Assembly: GCA_958402795.1 (NCBI GenBank)
Contig: CATXUX010000001.1
Coordinates: forward strand, 62,001-126,000
DNA length: 64,000 bases
Direction: 5' to 3'
Origin: an uncultured Lachnospiraceae bacterium
GTDB lineage: Bacteria > Bacillota > Clostridia > Lachnospirales > Lachnospiraceae
This document shows, one piece after another, positions 42,205 through 51,118 of the stretch. Within the stretch, counting starts at the first letter, position 1. Each line of letters begins with the position of its first letter. The position numbers were made by a program, and so were the translations under genes. The notes beneath the pieces were generated by a model. That model made no database searches. It worked only from the letters and a program-made list of their open reading frames with translations, and was not told the DNA's origin.

Positions 42205-43344
42205 ATGAAGCAAAACAATATGTTAGCTATGATTTTAGCCGGCGGACGCGGAAGCCGTCTTCACGAATTGACCAACAAAGTGGCAAAGCCGGCCGTTTCA
42301 TATGGTGGAAAGTACCGTATCATTGATTTTCCGCTCAGCAACTGTGCAAACAGTGGAATTGATGTTGTCGGCGTACTGACGCAGTATGAATCTATTTTAC
42401 TGAACAGCTATGTCGCGGCGGGGCGCCGGTGGGGACTCGATGCAAAAGGCAGCGGTGTCTTTGTACTTCCGCCGCGTGAAAAGGCTGACGCCAATCTGGA
42501 CGTTTATCGCGGCACGGCTGACGCCATTTCCCAAAATATCGACTTCATCGACAGTTATGAGCCGGAGTATGTTCTGATTCTTTCCGGCGACCATATCTAC
42601 AAGATGAACTATGCCGAGATGCTCGCATACCACAACGAGAACAATGCAGATGCCACCATCGCCGTGATCGGTGTACCAATGAAAGAAGCCAGCCGCTTTG
42701 GCATTATGAATACCGATGAGACCGGACGGATCATAGAATTCGAGGAAAAACCGGCACAGCCAAAGAGCAATCTTGCCTCCATGGGTATCTACATATTTAA
42801 CTGGAAGCTGCTTCGTAAAATGCTTCTGGCAGATATGAAAGATCCGGAGTCCAACCACGATTTCGGAAAAGATATCATCCCGCAGATGCTTGGTGACGGT
42901 AAGAGTCTTTATGCATATAAGTATCAGGGATACTGGAAAGATGTAGGAACAATAGACTCTCTCTGGGAAGCCAATATGGATCTTCTGGATTCCAACAATG
43001 CGCTGGATCTGAACAACTCTGCATGGAAGATTTACACAGAGGACGTTGCCACACTTCCGCACATTCTCGGCGAGAACGCTGAAATTAAACGCGCATATAT
43101 CACACAAGGCTGTGAGATTGACGGAGAAGTAACGAATTCCGTACTATTCACCGGCGCGCGGGTTGGAAAAGGCGCGAAAGTCATCGACAGTGTCCTTATG
43201 CCGGATGCGGTGGTCGAGGAAGGCGCCGTTGTAACACGTGCACTCGTTGCCGATGGAGTAAAGATCGGCAAAAACGTAAAAGTCGGCAGTGCCAAAAGCG
43301 AGAATATCGAACTCGTCGCAAAAAATGTAAAGGGGGCGGAGTAA
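42205..43344 (+). CDS. glgC: Glucose-1-phosphate adenylyltransferase GlgC
   Basis: 379 residues. The nucleotidyltransferase domain has AMILAGGRGSRLHELT, then VLILSGDHIYKMNYAEML and FGKDIIPQML. A C-terminal left-handed beta-helix holds hexapeptide repeats (EIDGEVTNSVLFTGARVGKGAKVIDSVLMP). It makes ADP-glucose for glycogen synthesis. The active-site DHIYKM is intact, so this is the catalytic subunit. GAGAGGGTTCGTT precedes the ATG. Confidence 0.95.
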   Translation: MKQNNMLAMILAGGRGSRLHELTNKVAKPAVSYGGKYRIIDFPLSNCANSGIDVVGVLTQYESILLNSYVAAGRRWGLDAKGSGVFVLPPREKADANLDVYRGTADAISQNIDFIDSYEPEYVLILSGDHIYKMNYAEMLAYHNENNADATIAVIGVPMKEASRFGIMNTDETGRIIEFEEKPAQPKSNLASMGIYIFNWKLLRKMLLADMKDPESNHDFGKDIIPQMLGDGKSLYAYKYQGYWKDVGTIDSLWEANMDLLDSNNALDLNNSAWKIYTEDVATLPHILGENAEIKRAYITQGCEIDGEVTNSVLFTGARVGKGAKVIDSVLMPDAVVEEGAVVTRALVADGVKIGKNVKVGSAKSENIELVAKNVKGAE

Positions 43345-43345
43345 T

Positions 43346-44461
43346 ATGAGCAGAGCATTAGGAATCGTGAATTTTTCCGGAAGCCACATCCATGTGGAAG
43401 GATTGCAGGATTACCGTCCGATCGGCGCATTTTCTTTCCTTGGAAGATACCGTGTCATCGACTTTCCGATTTCCAATATGAGCAACAGCGGCATCGACCA
43501 TATCCAGGTCTATATTAACAAACAGCCGCGTTCTATTGTGGAGCACCTCGGAACCGGACGGCATTACAGTATCAATTCCAAGCGCGGAAACCTGCACATG
43601 CTGTTCTCAGAATCCAGCAACGGAAACCCGATCTATGACACAGATATTTCCGCTTATCTGGATAATATTCAGCATATTGAAAGCGCGCCCTGTGAGCATG
43701 TTGTCATCACGCCAAGCTATATGGTCTTTAAAGAGGATTATTATGAGCTGCTTCAGACTCACATTAAATCAGAAGCAGACATTACGCTGCTTTACCACAC
43801 AGTAGACAATGCAAAGGAAGCATTTCTCAACTGTGATACGTTAAACCTGAACCGGCAGAAAGGCGTTCTGTCGATCGAGCGAAACCGTGGGAATGCCAAA
43901 AACCGCAATATTTTCATGGATACTTATGTAATGAAACGGGAACTGTTCATTGACCTGATCAAAAAGGCGAGAAAACTTTCCTCCATGTATACGCTTCCGC
44001 AGATCATAAACATTGAGTGTGACGAACTGGATATCCGTGGAGTTTCCCACCGGGGATATTTTGCAGCCATTACAGACCTGATGAGTTATTATAACGCGAA
44101 TCTCTCTCTGATCAACGGAAAAACCCGCGATGGTCTGTTCAGTAAGGACTGGCCGATCTATACCCGCACCAATGATTCGTGCCCAACGCAGTATTTTGAA
44201 ACGGCAAGCGCGAAGAACTCCATTGTATCCAATGGCTGTCTGATCGAGGGAAGTGTAGAAAATTCTATCATCGGCCGTGGCGTCACGATCAAGAAAGGGG
44301 CTGTGATCAAAAACAGTATTCTCCTTCCAGGTGCAGTCATCGGGCAAAATGTATATGTGGAAAACCAGGTGGTTGACAAGTACGCCAAGCTGATCCACGC
44401 AAAGGAAATTATTGCTCCGGCTGACAAGCCGGGATATATCCGCCGCAACGATACCTTGTAG
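43346..44461 (+). CDS. glgD: GlgD, regulatory subunit of ADP-glucose pyrophosphorylase
   Basis: 371 residues, paralogous to GlgC but with the N-terminal GGRGSRL loop replaced by NFSGSHIHVEGLQDYRPIGAFSFLG. The DHIYKM site is also lost (VITPSYMVFKEDYYEL), the mark of the non-catalytic GlgD subunit. The C-terminal beta-helix is present (ENSIIGRGVTIKKGAVIKNSILLPGA). It begins one base after glgC ends, with the RBS AAGGGGGCGGAGT inside glgC, so the two are made together. Confidence 0.94.
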   Translation: MSRALGIVNFSGSHIHVEGLQDYRPIGAFSFLGRYRVIDFPISNMSNSGIDHIQVYINKQPRSIVEHLGTGRHYSINSKRGNLHMLFSESSNGNPIYDTDISAYLDNIQHIESAPCEHVVITPSYMVFKEDYYELLQTHIKSEADITLLYHTVDNAKEAFLNCDTLNLNRQKGVLSIERNRGNAKNRNIFMDTYVMKRELFIDLIKKARKLSSMYTLPQIINIECDELDIRGVSHRGYFAAITDLMSYYNANLSLINGKTRDGLFSKDWPIYTRTNDSCPTQYFETASAKNSIVSNGCLIEGSVENSIIGRGVTIKKGAVIKNSILLPGAVIGQNVYVENQVVDKYAKLIHAKEIIAPADKPGYIRRNDTL

Positions 44462-44484
44462 GCAGATTCCAAAGAATGATCAGA

Positions 44485-44525
44485 GGCAGGCTGCATAAAC
44501 TCTACTGTGCAGCCTGCCCCTTTTT
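44485..44525 (+). terminator. Terminator of glgCD
   Basis: GGCAGGCTGCA (44485-44495) pairs with TGCAGCCTGCC (44508-44518), followed by CCTTTTT. Confidence 0.9.
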
Positions 44526-44580
44526 CATTTCCGGTTTTTCTTTTCTTGATATGATGTTTTCTATGTTCTGTCTTTTTCGT

Positions 44581-45630
44581 CTATTGTGCTTCTGCTGTCT
44601 CTGCCGCCTTTTTGGCATATTCTGTCGTCACGAGGTCTTCATAAGGCGTCCGTTTCTCCAGTTCCCCGGCACTTTCCAGTATGTTCTGTAGCAACTCAAA
44701 ACTTTCTTTGTCAAAAATAAGGTTTTCTTTCCAGGTGTCCTGGTCATAATATCGTTTCACTATCGCTGTAATTGTTTCCTGGTCTGTCTCTGGAAATTGA
44801 GGTTCGATCACAGTCGCGATTTCTTCCGGCGTATGCTTCTGTACGTAATCCATCCCTTTCTGAAGCGCATTCACAAACCCCTGAATGATGTCCGGGTTCT
44901 CCTCGATGTAACTTTTCTTTGCAGAAAATGCAGTGTATGGTACGTAGCCGCTGTCCTCACCCAGAGACGCAACCACATACCCTTTTCCCTCCATTTCCAG
45001 TGACGTTGCTCCCGGTTCAAATTCAACCGTGAAATCCGCTGCTGTCTTGCCTTCCGCAAATGCCGCTGCTGTGGAACCGAAGTCAATGCTCTGGTTAATC
45101 ACAAGGTCTGTCTCCGGATCCATACCGTTCTGCTTCAGGACATACTCAAATACCATCTCCGGCATACCGCCTTTTCTTCCGCCAAGTACCGTTTTGCCTT
45201 TAAGATCTTCCCATGTGAAGTCCGGCATTTCTTCTCTTGCGACAAGAAAATTACCGGCGCGCTGGGTTAGCTGGGCAAAATTCACCACATAATCTTGTGC
45301 CCCTTCATTATAAGTGTATATGGAAGATTCTGATCCCATAAACCCAATATCCGCCTCTCCCGCAAGAACCGCCGTCATCGTTTTGTCCGCGCCAAAGCCG
45401 GTCACCAGTTCGATATCCAGTCCTTCCTCCTGAAAGTACCCTTCCTCCACCGCCACATACATGGGCGCGTAAAAAACAGAATGCGCAACTTCATTCAATA
45501 CAACGGTCTGCTTTGTCTCCGGCTGTTCTGCCGCTGTCTCTTCATAATCGTCCGAAGAACACGCCGGAAGCGCCACTGCCAGCACAACAACTGCCGTAAG
45601 TGCTGCAAGACGTCTCAGTTTCGTTCCCAT
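44581..45630 (-). CDS. Substrate-binding lipoprotein (SsuA/ThiY/NMT1-like)
   Basis: 349 residues with a signal peptide ending in the lipobox ALPACSSD, then a type II periplasmic-binding fold: VVLNEVAHSVFYAPMYVAVEEGYFQEEGLDIELVTG, GEADIGFMGSESSI, TWEDLKGKTVLGGRKGGMPEMVFEYVLKQNG. This group binds alkanesulfonates, thiamine pyrimidine precursors or related compounds. No permease or ATPase gene is adjacent in either direction, so it is an orphan or serves a transporter elsewhere. GAGGATAGGCT precedes the ATG. Confidence 0.85.
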   Translation of the reverse strand: MGTKLRRLAALTAVVVLAVALPACSSDDYEETAAEQPETKQTVVLNEVAHSVFYAPMYVAVEEGYFQEEGLDIELVTGFGADKTMTAVLAGEADIGFMGSESSIYTYNEGAQDYVVNFAQLTQRAGNFLVAREEMPDFTWEDLKGKTVLGGRKGGMPEMVFEYVLKQNGMDPETDLVINQSIDFGSTAAAFAEGKTAADFTVEFEPGATSLEMEGKGYVVASLGEDSGYVPYTAFSAKKSYIEENPDIIQGFVNALQKGMDYVQKHTPEEIATVIEPQFPETDQETITAIVKRYYDQDTWKENLIFDKESFELLQNILESAGELEKRTPYEDLVTTEYAKKAAETAEAQ

Positions 45631-45835
45631 AGCCTATCCTCGCCTGCACAATACCTTCCTTATCAGTATATGGGATCCGATTCCGCAATGTTCACAATCC
45701 GTTCAAATTTCCATCATATTTTCTACACAACCAACCGCTATACTATACTTGTTCGAAGATAAAGAACACTTTTTCATAAACTTTTTCCCCCTTTGAGCCA
45801 CAGCAATGTGGCTCTTCCTTTTGTAAACCAAATCC

Positions 45836-46981
45836 TCATTTTTCCAGACTGCACACCGTCTCTATCCCATCTGTCCACGGGAACATATCCACCGGCTGTA
45901 TCTGTCTCACCCGATACTGGTTCTTTGTCAGATATTTCAGATCGCGCGCCAGTGTTTCAGGATTGCATGACACATACACAACTTTCTGTGGTCCTAACTT
46001 TATCACGGACTGCAGAAATTTCACATTGCTCCCCGCACGCGGAGGATCCATAAATACAACGTCCGCTTTCTCGTTCTGACGCGCCATTGCTGACATGAAC
46101 TCCCCTGCGTCTCCCTGTCGGAACTCTACATTTTTGGTTCCGTTTTCTTTTGCATTCTGCCGTGCGTCCCGCACTGCATCGGGATTCAATTCCACACCGA
46201 TTACCTTTTTCGCACGCTTTGCTGCGATCAGGCTGATCGTCCCGATCCCACAGTAAGCGTCGATCACCGTCTCACTCCCTCTCAGGCCTGCAAAATCCAT
46301 CGCCGTCTGATACAGCACTTCCGTCTGCACCGGATTGACCTGATAAAATGATTTCGGAGAGATACGGAATGTGCAGCCGCAGAGAGTATCCCGGATAAAC
46401 CCTTTTCCGTATATCGTTTCCTCCCGGTCTCCCAGTACCATGCTCGTCCTTTTATTGTTGATATTCATCACAACAGTCGTAATTTCCGGATGCTTCCTGC
46501 GCAGTGCTTTCACAAAATTATTTTTCGATGGAAAAACCGGCGAGGCCAGTACAAGTACAACCATAACTTCTCCGCTTGAGAATCCGCGGCGAACCAGTAC
46601 GTGCCGCAGCAGTCCATACCCGGTATCCTCATCGTAAGTTTTGATTTTAAAAGACTTCAGCATCTCCCGGATCGTGCGGATAATTTCCTGACTCTTCTGA
46701 TCTTCGATCAGACAATGTTCTACCGGCACAACCCTGTGGCTGTTCGCTTCATATGTGCCTGATATCACATTTCCTCTGCGGTCCCGGTCAAACACAGCAT
46801 GTACTTTATTTCGATAATAATACGGATCCTCCATCCCAATGATCGGACTAACCCTGCAAAACGGATTCAAAAGGCTTTCTTCCCGCCGCTGTTTCTTCTC
46901 TAACTGCTCCTGATAATCCATCCCCTGATACTGGCAGCCGCCACATTTTTTTACCACATTACATTTCTTCTCTGTTTTCAT
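45836..46981 (-). CDS. Second 23S rRNA m5U methyltransferase (TRAM-less)
   Basis: 381 residues with Fe-S cysteines at the N-terminus (CNVVKKCGGCQYQGMDYQEQ), the SAM motif VIDAYCGIGTISLIAAKRA, DPPRAGSNVKFL and the catalytic YVSCNPETLARDL. It lacks the TRAM domain of its paralogue at 33040, resembling RlmC-type or short RlmCD enzymes. The ATG at 46981 follows GGGGTGGCAGGAAA. Which uridine it methylates cannot be told from sequence. Confidence 0.86.
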   Translation of the reverse strand: MKTEKKCNVVKKCGGCQYQGMDYQEQLEKKQRREESLLNPFCRVSPIIGMEDPYYYRNKVHAVFDRDRRGNVISGTYEANSHRVVPVEHCLIEDQKSQEIIRTIREMLKSFKIKTYDEDTGYGLLRHVLVRRGFSSGEVMVVLVLASPVFPSKNNFVKALRRKHPEITTVVMNINNKRTSMVLGDREETIYGKGFIRDTLCGCTFRISPKSFYQVNPVQTEVLYQTAMDFAGLRGSETVIDAYCGIGTISLIAAKRAKKVIGVELNPDAVRDARQNAKENGTKNVEFRQGDAGEFMSAMARQNEKADVVFMDPPRAGSNVKFLQSVIKLGPQKVVYVSCNPETLARDLKYLTKNQYRVRQIQPVDMFPWTDGIETVCSLEK

Positions 46982-47099
46982 TTTCCTGCCACCCCAAATA
47001 TGCATAATAACTTCCCAAATTATACCACACCTTTTGCTGATTAAACAGTGAAATCACAGCACTGTTGTATGGAAAATAATTTGATATTTTATCTTTCTA

Positions 47100-47153
47100 T
47101 TGACATCAGTTATCTCTTATGTATATAATGTACTTGTTCAATAAGTACATTAT
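47100..47153 (+). promoter_or_regulatory. Promoter and operator of the second GntR-ABC operon
   Basis: TTGACA (47100-47105) and TATAAT (47124-47129) are 18 bases apart. A perfect inverted repeat, ATAATGTACTT (47125-47135) with AAGTACATTAT (47143-47153), overlaps the -10 box and start site, the expected place for an autorepressing YtrA-type regulator. Confidence 0.88.
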
Positions 47154-47166
47154 GTGGAGGAGACTT

Positions 47167-47544
47167 ATGGAGATTATTATTAGCAATAATGTCAATAAAC
47201 CGATCTATGAGCAGATTACTTCACAGATTAAAGCAATGATCATGAGTGGGGAATTACAGGCAGGCGAAGCGATTCCCTCCATGAGAGCATTGGCGAAATC
47301 CATTCATGTCAGTGTGATCACGGTTCAGAAAGCCTACGAAGATCTGCAAAGAGATGGTTTTATTGAAACAACAGTCGGCAGAGGGAGTTTTGTATCGGCA
47401 CGAAATAAGGAATTTTATCAGGAAGAGCAACAACGGATTGCAGAAGAACACTTGCAGGCTGCCGCCGAGATCGGCAGGACAAGTAATATTTCCCTGCAAA
47501 AACTGATAGAATTGCTGACATTATTTTATGAGGAGGACGAATAG
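47167..47544 (+). CDS. GntR-family regulator, YtrA subfamily (second copy)
   Basis: 125 residues: the GntR winged helix KPIYEQITSQIKAMIMSGELQAGEAIPSMRALAKSIHVSVITVQKAYEDLQRDGFI and a short helical tail. GTGGAGGAGACTT precedes the ATG at 47167; upstream in-frame starts lie inside the operator. It is clearly related to the regulator at 25957 and heads an equivalent ATPase-permease operon. It probably represses its own promoter through the palindrome. Confidence 0.9.
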   Translation: MEIIISNNVNKPIYEQITSQIKAMIMSGELQAGEAIPSMRALAKSIHVSVITVQKAYEDLQRDGFIETTVGRGSFVSARNKEFYQEEQQRIAEEHLQAAAEIGRTSNISLQKLIELLTLFYEEDE

Positions 47545-47545
47545 T

Positions 47546-48412
47546 ATGAAACATATTTTAGAATTGCAAAATGTCTCTAAAACATTTCCACATTCCGATT
47601 TTTCTCTGCAAAACGTATCCTTTTCCTTGCCTTATGGAACAATTATGGGATTCGTCGGGAAAAACGGAGCGGGAAAGACCACCACAATCGGCTGCATATT
47701 AAATACGCTCTCGAAGAATTCGGGAACGGTAAAGCTATTTGGAAAAGAAATCACGGACGATGATGTAGATTTGAAAGAAAACATAGGTGTTGTGTATGAC
47801 GGGAATAATTTTCCGGAATATTTAACCGCAAAGCAATTAGAGGGCATCATGCAGGGCGTTTACAGGAAATGGGACAAGAAATTATTTTATGACTATTTAA
47901 AACGTTTTTCCCTTCCGACAAACCAAAAAACCGGTACTTTTTCAAAGGGTATGACTATGCAGTTAGCAATAGCGGCCGCTCTGGCGCACCATCCGTCTCT
48001 TTTGATTCTGGATGAAGCCACAAGCGGATTAGATCCGGTTATGCGTGATGATATACTGGATGGCTTTCTTGATTTTGTACAGGAAGAAAATCATGCGGTG
48101 CTTCTCTCTTCTCACATTACAAGCGATTTAGAAAAGATTGCGGATTATATCACATTTATCCATAACGGACAAATTATCTTAACCGCATCGAAAGATGACC
48201 TGATATATCACTATGCAGTCATGCGCTGTAGGAAAAATCAATTTGAAGCATTGGACAAAAAGGATATTCTTGCATACAGAAAAAGAGATCTGCAAATTGA
48301 CGTATTAGTTGCGGATGGCGAAAAAGCAGGAAAAAAATATAAAGATATTGTGATCGACCATGTTTCTATTGATGAAATCATGCTGTTATTGGTAAAGGGG
48401 GAACGGGTATGA
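47546..48412 (+). CDS. ABC transporter ATP-binding protein (second module)
   Basis: 288 residues with Walker A GKNGAGKTTT, signature FSKGMTMQLAIAAAL and Walker B LLILDEATSGLDP. The usual DEPT is DEAT here. The ATG at 47546 follows AGGAGGACGAATAGT, two bases after the GntR stop. It overlaps the permease start by four bases (ATGA). The same gene order as at 25 kb indicates paralogous modules. Confidence 0.9.
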   Translation: MKHILELQNVSKTFPHSDFSLQNVSFSLPYGTIMGFVGKNGAGKTTTIGCILNTLSKNSGTVKLFGKEITDDDVDLKENIGVVYDGNNFPEYLTAKQLEGIMQGVYRKWDKKLFYDYLKRFSLPTNQKTGTFSKGMTMQLAIAAALAHHPSLLILDEATSGLDPVMRDDILDGFLDFVQEENHAVLLSSHITSDLEKIADYITFIHNGQIILTASKDDLIYHYAVMRCRKNQFEALDKKDILAYRKRDLQIDVLVADGEKAGKKYKDIVIDHVSIDEIMLLLVKGERV

Positions 48413-49065
48413 CAGGACTTTTAAAAAATAATTTCTATGCGTCCGTTGCGAATGCAAAGATCTTTTCTGTTGCAATGGTAATTTTCGGAATTGCGGTGGT
48501 TTATCTGGATAATGACAGCCGCACGCTCCTGCTTGCATATTTATTGATTAGTATGGTCGGTTTTCCGGCAAATGCAATTGCCGGTATGCGGAAGGAATAC
48601 GGTTCAAAATGGTGCAAATATAAACTGACGTTTCCATTAAAGCGGAAAGAAATTGTGGGGAGTTATTTTTTGAGTCAGTTGGTATGGCTTCTGGTCGGCA
48701 TCCTGTTTGCAGGTGCTTGTGTGAGCCTTTCTATCTGTATCCATGGTTTTCCTTTTGACAGAAACACTGATGTTTTCATGGCGTTTACCATTGGTATCAG
48801 CATGAGCTTATTTATGGGAGCCGTGTTTTATCCCTTCTTTTACTTGGGCGGGGAAGAGAGAAATGAAGTGATTTTCATTTTAAGCCTGTTATGTGCTGTT
48901 GTAATGATCGCGGGCGCGACTGCCGCAATTAATTGTGCTTTAGGGCCAAATCCGACCACACCGGAAGTTATCATCGGAGCGGTGATTATCCTGTGCCTGT
49001 CGGGCATCACCTTTGTTGTATCGTATTTCTTAACTGTAAATATCTTTCAGAAAAAAGAATTTTGA
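48409..49065 (+). CDS. ABC-2 type permease (second module)
   Basis: 218 residues with six hydrophobic segments, including FSVAMVIFGIAVVYL and VIIGAVIILCLSGITFVVSYFL. The cytoplasmic motif MRKEYGSKWCKYKLTFPLKRKEIVGSYF is typical of ABC-2 permeases in YtrA-regulated systems. The start overlaps the ATPase stop. The substrate is unknown. There is no DUF3592 partner here, unlike the 25-kb module. Confidence 0.84.
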   Translation: MTGLLKNNFYASVANAKIFSVAMVIFGIAVVYLDNDSRTLLLAYLLISMVGFPANAIAGMRKEYGSKWCKYKLTFPLKRKEIVGSYFLSQLVWLLVGILFAGACVSLSICIHGFPFDRNTDVFMAFTIGISMSLFMGAVFYPFFYLGGEERNEVIFILSLLCAVVMIAGATAAINCALGPNPTTPEVIIGAVIILCLSGITFVVSYFLTVNIFQKKEF

Positions 49066-49309
49066 TGAAGAGATTTTCCGTGCAAATCCAAACGCAAAAA
49101 ATCCAAGAGACGATGTGATTCGCATGAGTCATGTCGTCTCCGTAAGCAGCAAACTGATTTGACCATATCCCTGCTGCTCTGCCAGTCTTTTTATTCCATC
49201 CAGCGCTTCCTCTTTTGTGTAATTGTGCTCTGCCCCTTCTCTCGTTCCAAGTTTCTGTTTCACATTATAGCAAAAGACTTGTCAATCCACAATATGATTT
49301 ACATTTCCC

Positions 49310-49589
49310 TTGACATTCTTATGTTCTTGTCTTACAATAACATGGACGACAGAGAGGATCTGTCACTCGGTAGGTGAGGTTACCACAGGGATCTGGATTT
49401 TTCCTGAGATTGCTGCCGCAGAATTGTGGAGACACAACGCGCTGGCCAGCAGGCGATGTCGAGAAGGCATCACCTAACGCAATTGATATATGCCTTGTGA
49501 TACTAAAGCTTGAACGGTGGATTTTATTTTTTATGAATCAGATTTCATAGGTTTTATTATTTCCCATCGTTCAGGATGGGTTTTTTTAT
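49310..49589 (+). promoter_or_regulatory. M-box (Mg2+) riboswitch with promoter and terminator
   Basis: The promoter is TTGACA (49310-49315), 17 bases, TACAAT (49333-49338). The aptamer begins CTCGGTAGGTGAGG, contains GGAGACAC and GCTGGCCAGCAG-like segments, and ends ATACTAAAGCTTGAACGG, the block order of the ykoK/M-box. The terminator is CCCATC (49563-49568) with GATGGG (49575-49580) plus TTTTTTT. TTGAACGGTGG (49511-49521) can pair with CCATCGTTCAG (49564-49574) as antiterminator. It precedes mgtE, as expected for Mg2+-repressed uptake. Confidence 0.88.
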
Positions 49590-49687
49590 TGTATAGAAAG
49601 GTGGTGAGGTTATGGACTCTGGAGCCGGTTATCACTCGCGATGCTTTATAAGAAAACAACAAATAACTACATACAGGAGGTATCTTT

Positions 49688-51022
49688 ATGATGGACAAAG
49701 ATGTTTTTGTAAAGCTCCTTGCGCAGCGTCAGTACAAAGCGGTAAGGAGTATTCTGGATGTCATGAATGCAGTGGACATAGCCTCACTGCTTCTGGATCT
49801 TGACGGGAAAGAACTTGCCGTTGCTTTCCGGCTGATTCCAAAGGATAAAGCCGCGGAAGTATTTTCAAACATGAATCATTCCATGCAGACATACCTGGTG
49901 GAAATATTTTCCGAAAAAGAGCTGCGTGAACTGCTCGATGACCTTTACATGGACGATACGGTAGATATACTGGAAGAACTTCCGGCAAATCTGGTTACAC
50001 GGATTCTGAACACGGTCAGTCCGCAGGATCGGACTACGATCAATAAGCTGCTGGACTATCCGGAAGACAGTGCGGGAAGTATTATGACAACAGAATATGT
50101 AGATCTGAAACCGGACTGGACGGTTGCGCAGTCGATGGCACACATCAAGGCAACCGGGATTCACAAGGAGACGATCTATACCTGTTATGTGACTGAGCAG
50201 CGCAAACTCCTGGGGATTGTGACTGCAAAAGACCTGATGACGACAGAGGACGATGTCAAAATCCGGGATCTGATGGAGACCGAGACCATTACCGTACATA
50301 CACATACCGATAAGGAAGATGTTGCCCGGACATTCCGCAAATATGATTTTCTTGCGCTTCCGGTCGTAGATGCAGGAGAATTTCTTGTCGGTATCGTCAC
50401 ATTCGACGACGCAATGGACGTTATGGTTGACGAGGCGACGGAAGACTTCTCAAAGATGGCTGCGATCACCCCGAATGAAAAGACATATTTTGAGACGCCG
50501 GTTCTTGCCCATGCAAAAAGCAGGATTCCATGGCTGTTGGTACTGATGTTTACTTCCATCATTACCGGAACGATTATTACAAAATATGAAAATGCATTTG
50601 CACAGGTTCCGATCCTGGTATCCTTTATTCCCATGCTGATGGATACCGGAGGAAACTGTGGTTCTCAGGCGTCGACTCTGATCATTCGCGGTATCGCGCT
50701 GGATGAAATCCACTTTCAGGATATCCTCCTCGCCATCTGGAAGGAGTTCCGGGTATCCCTCGTCGTGGGAGCCACCCTCGCTGTGGCAAACGGACTACGT
50801 ATCCTGATCCAGTATCGTGATCCGCAACTTGCCATTGTGATTGCGCTCTCGCTGATCTTCACGATCATAATCGCCAAGATCATCGGCTGTGTTCTTCCGC
50901 TGTGTGCCAAACGGATCGGTCTGGATCCCGCGCTCATGGCTTCTCCGCTGATCACAACCGTAGTCGACACCTGCTCAATCCTCGTTTACTTTGGTGTTGC
51001 AACACAAGTTTTTCAATTATAG
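49688..51022 (+). CDS. mgtE: Magnesium transporter MgtE
   Basis: 444 residues: a helical N domain (MNAVDIASLLLDLDGKELAVAFRLIPKDKAAEVF), a linker (EDSAGSIMTTEYVDLKPDWTVAQSMAHIK), two CBS domains that sense Mg2+, then five transmembrane helices beginning at RIPWLLVLMF. The conserved pore region is PMLMDTGGNCGSQASTLIIRGIAL. It is a homodimeric Mg2+ channel. AGGAGGTATCTTT precedes two adjacent ATGs. It is under the M-box riboswitch. Confidence 0.95.
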   Translation: MMDKDVFVKLLAQRQYKAVRSILDVMNAVDIASLLLDLDGKELAVAFRLIPKDKAAEVFSNMNHSMQTYLVEIFSEKELRELLDDLYMDDTVDILEELPANLVTRILNTVSPQDRTTINKLLDYPEDSAGSIMTTEYVDLKPDWTVAQSMAHIKATGIHKETIYTCYVTEQRKLLGIVTAKDLMTTEDDVKIRDLMETETITVHTHTDKEDVARTFRKYDFLALPVVDAGEFLVGIVTFDDAMDVMVDEATEDFSKMAAITPNEKTYFETPVLAHAKSRIPWLLVLMFTSIITGTIITKYENAFAQVPILVSFIPMLMDTGGNCGSQASTLIIRGIALDEIHFQDILLAIWKEFRVSLVVGATLAVANGLRILIQYRDPQLAIVIALSLIFTIIIAKIIGCVLPLCAKRIGLDPALMASPLITTVVDTCSILVYFGVATQVFQL

Positions 51023-51042
51023 ATTTTCTTTTCAACACAACA

Positions 51043-51094
51043 AAGAAGTCTCTAAAGCAACTCAATCGTTTCTACCTTAGAGACTTCTTTTTAT
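51043..51094. terminator. Bidirectional terminator between mgtE and ilvE
   Basis: AAGAAGTCTCTAA (51043-51055) pairs perfectly with TTAGAGACTTCTT (51077-51089), followed by TTTATT. Confidence 0.88.
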
Positions 51095-51118
51095 TATGCA
51101 GATAAATCTGCTTTTTTC

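Noticed and set aside
45797..45816. GAGCCAC/GTGGCTC hairpin between the two leftward genes
   Set aside because: On the minus strand it is followed by AAAGGGGG, not a T tract, so it is not a convincing terminator for the methyltransferase.
49612..49803. 63-residue ORF overlapping the mgtE start
   Set aside because: Good RBS but overlaps mgtE in another frame and has no recognisable content; kept only as a remark under the M-box finding.
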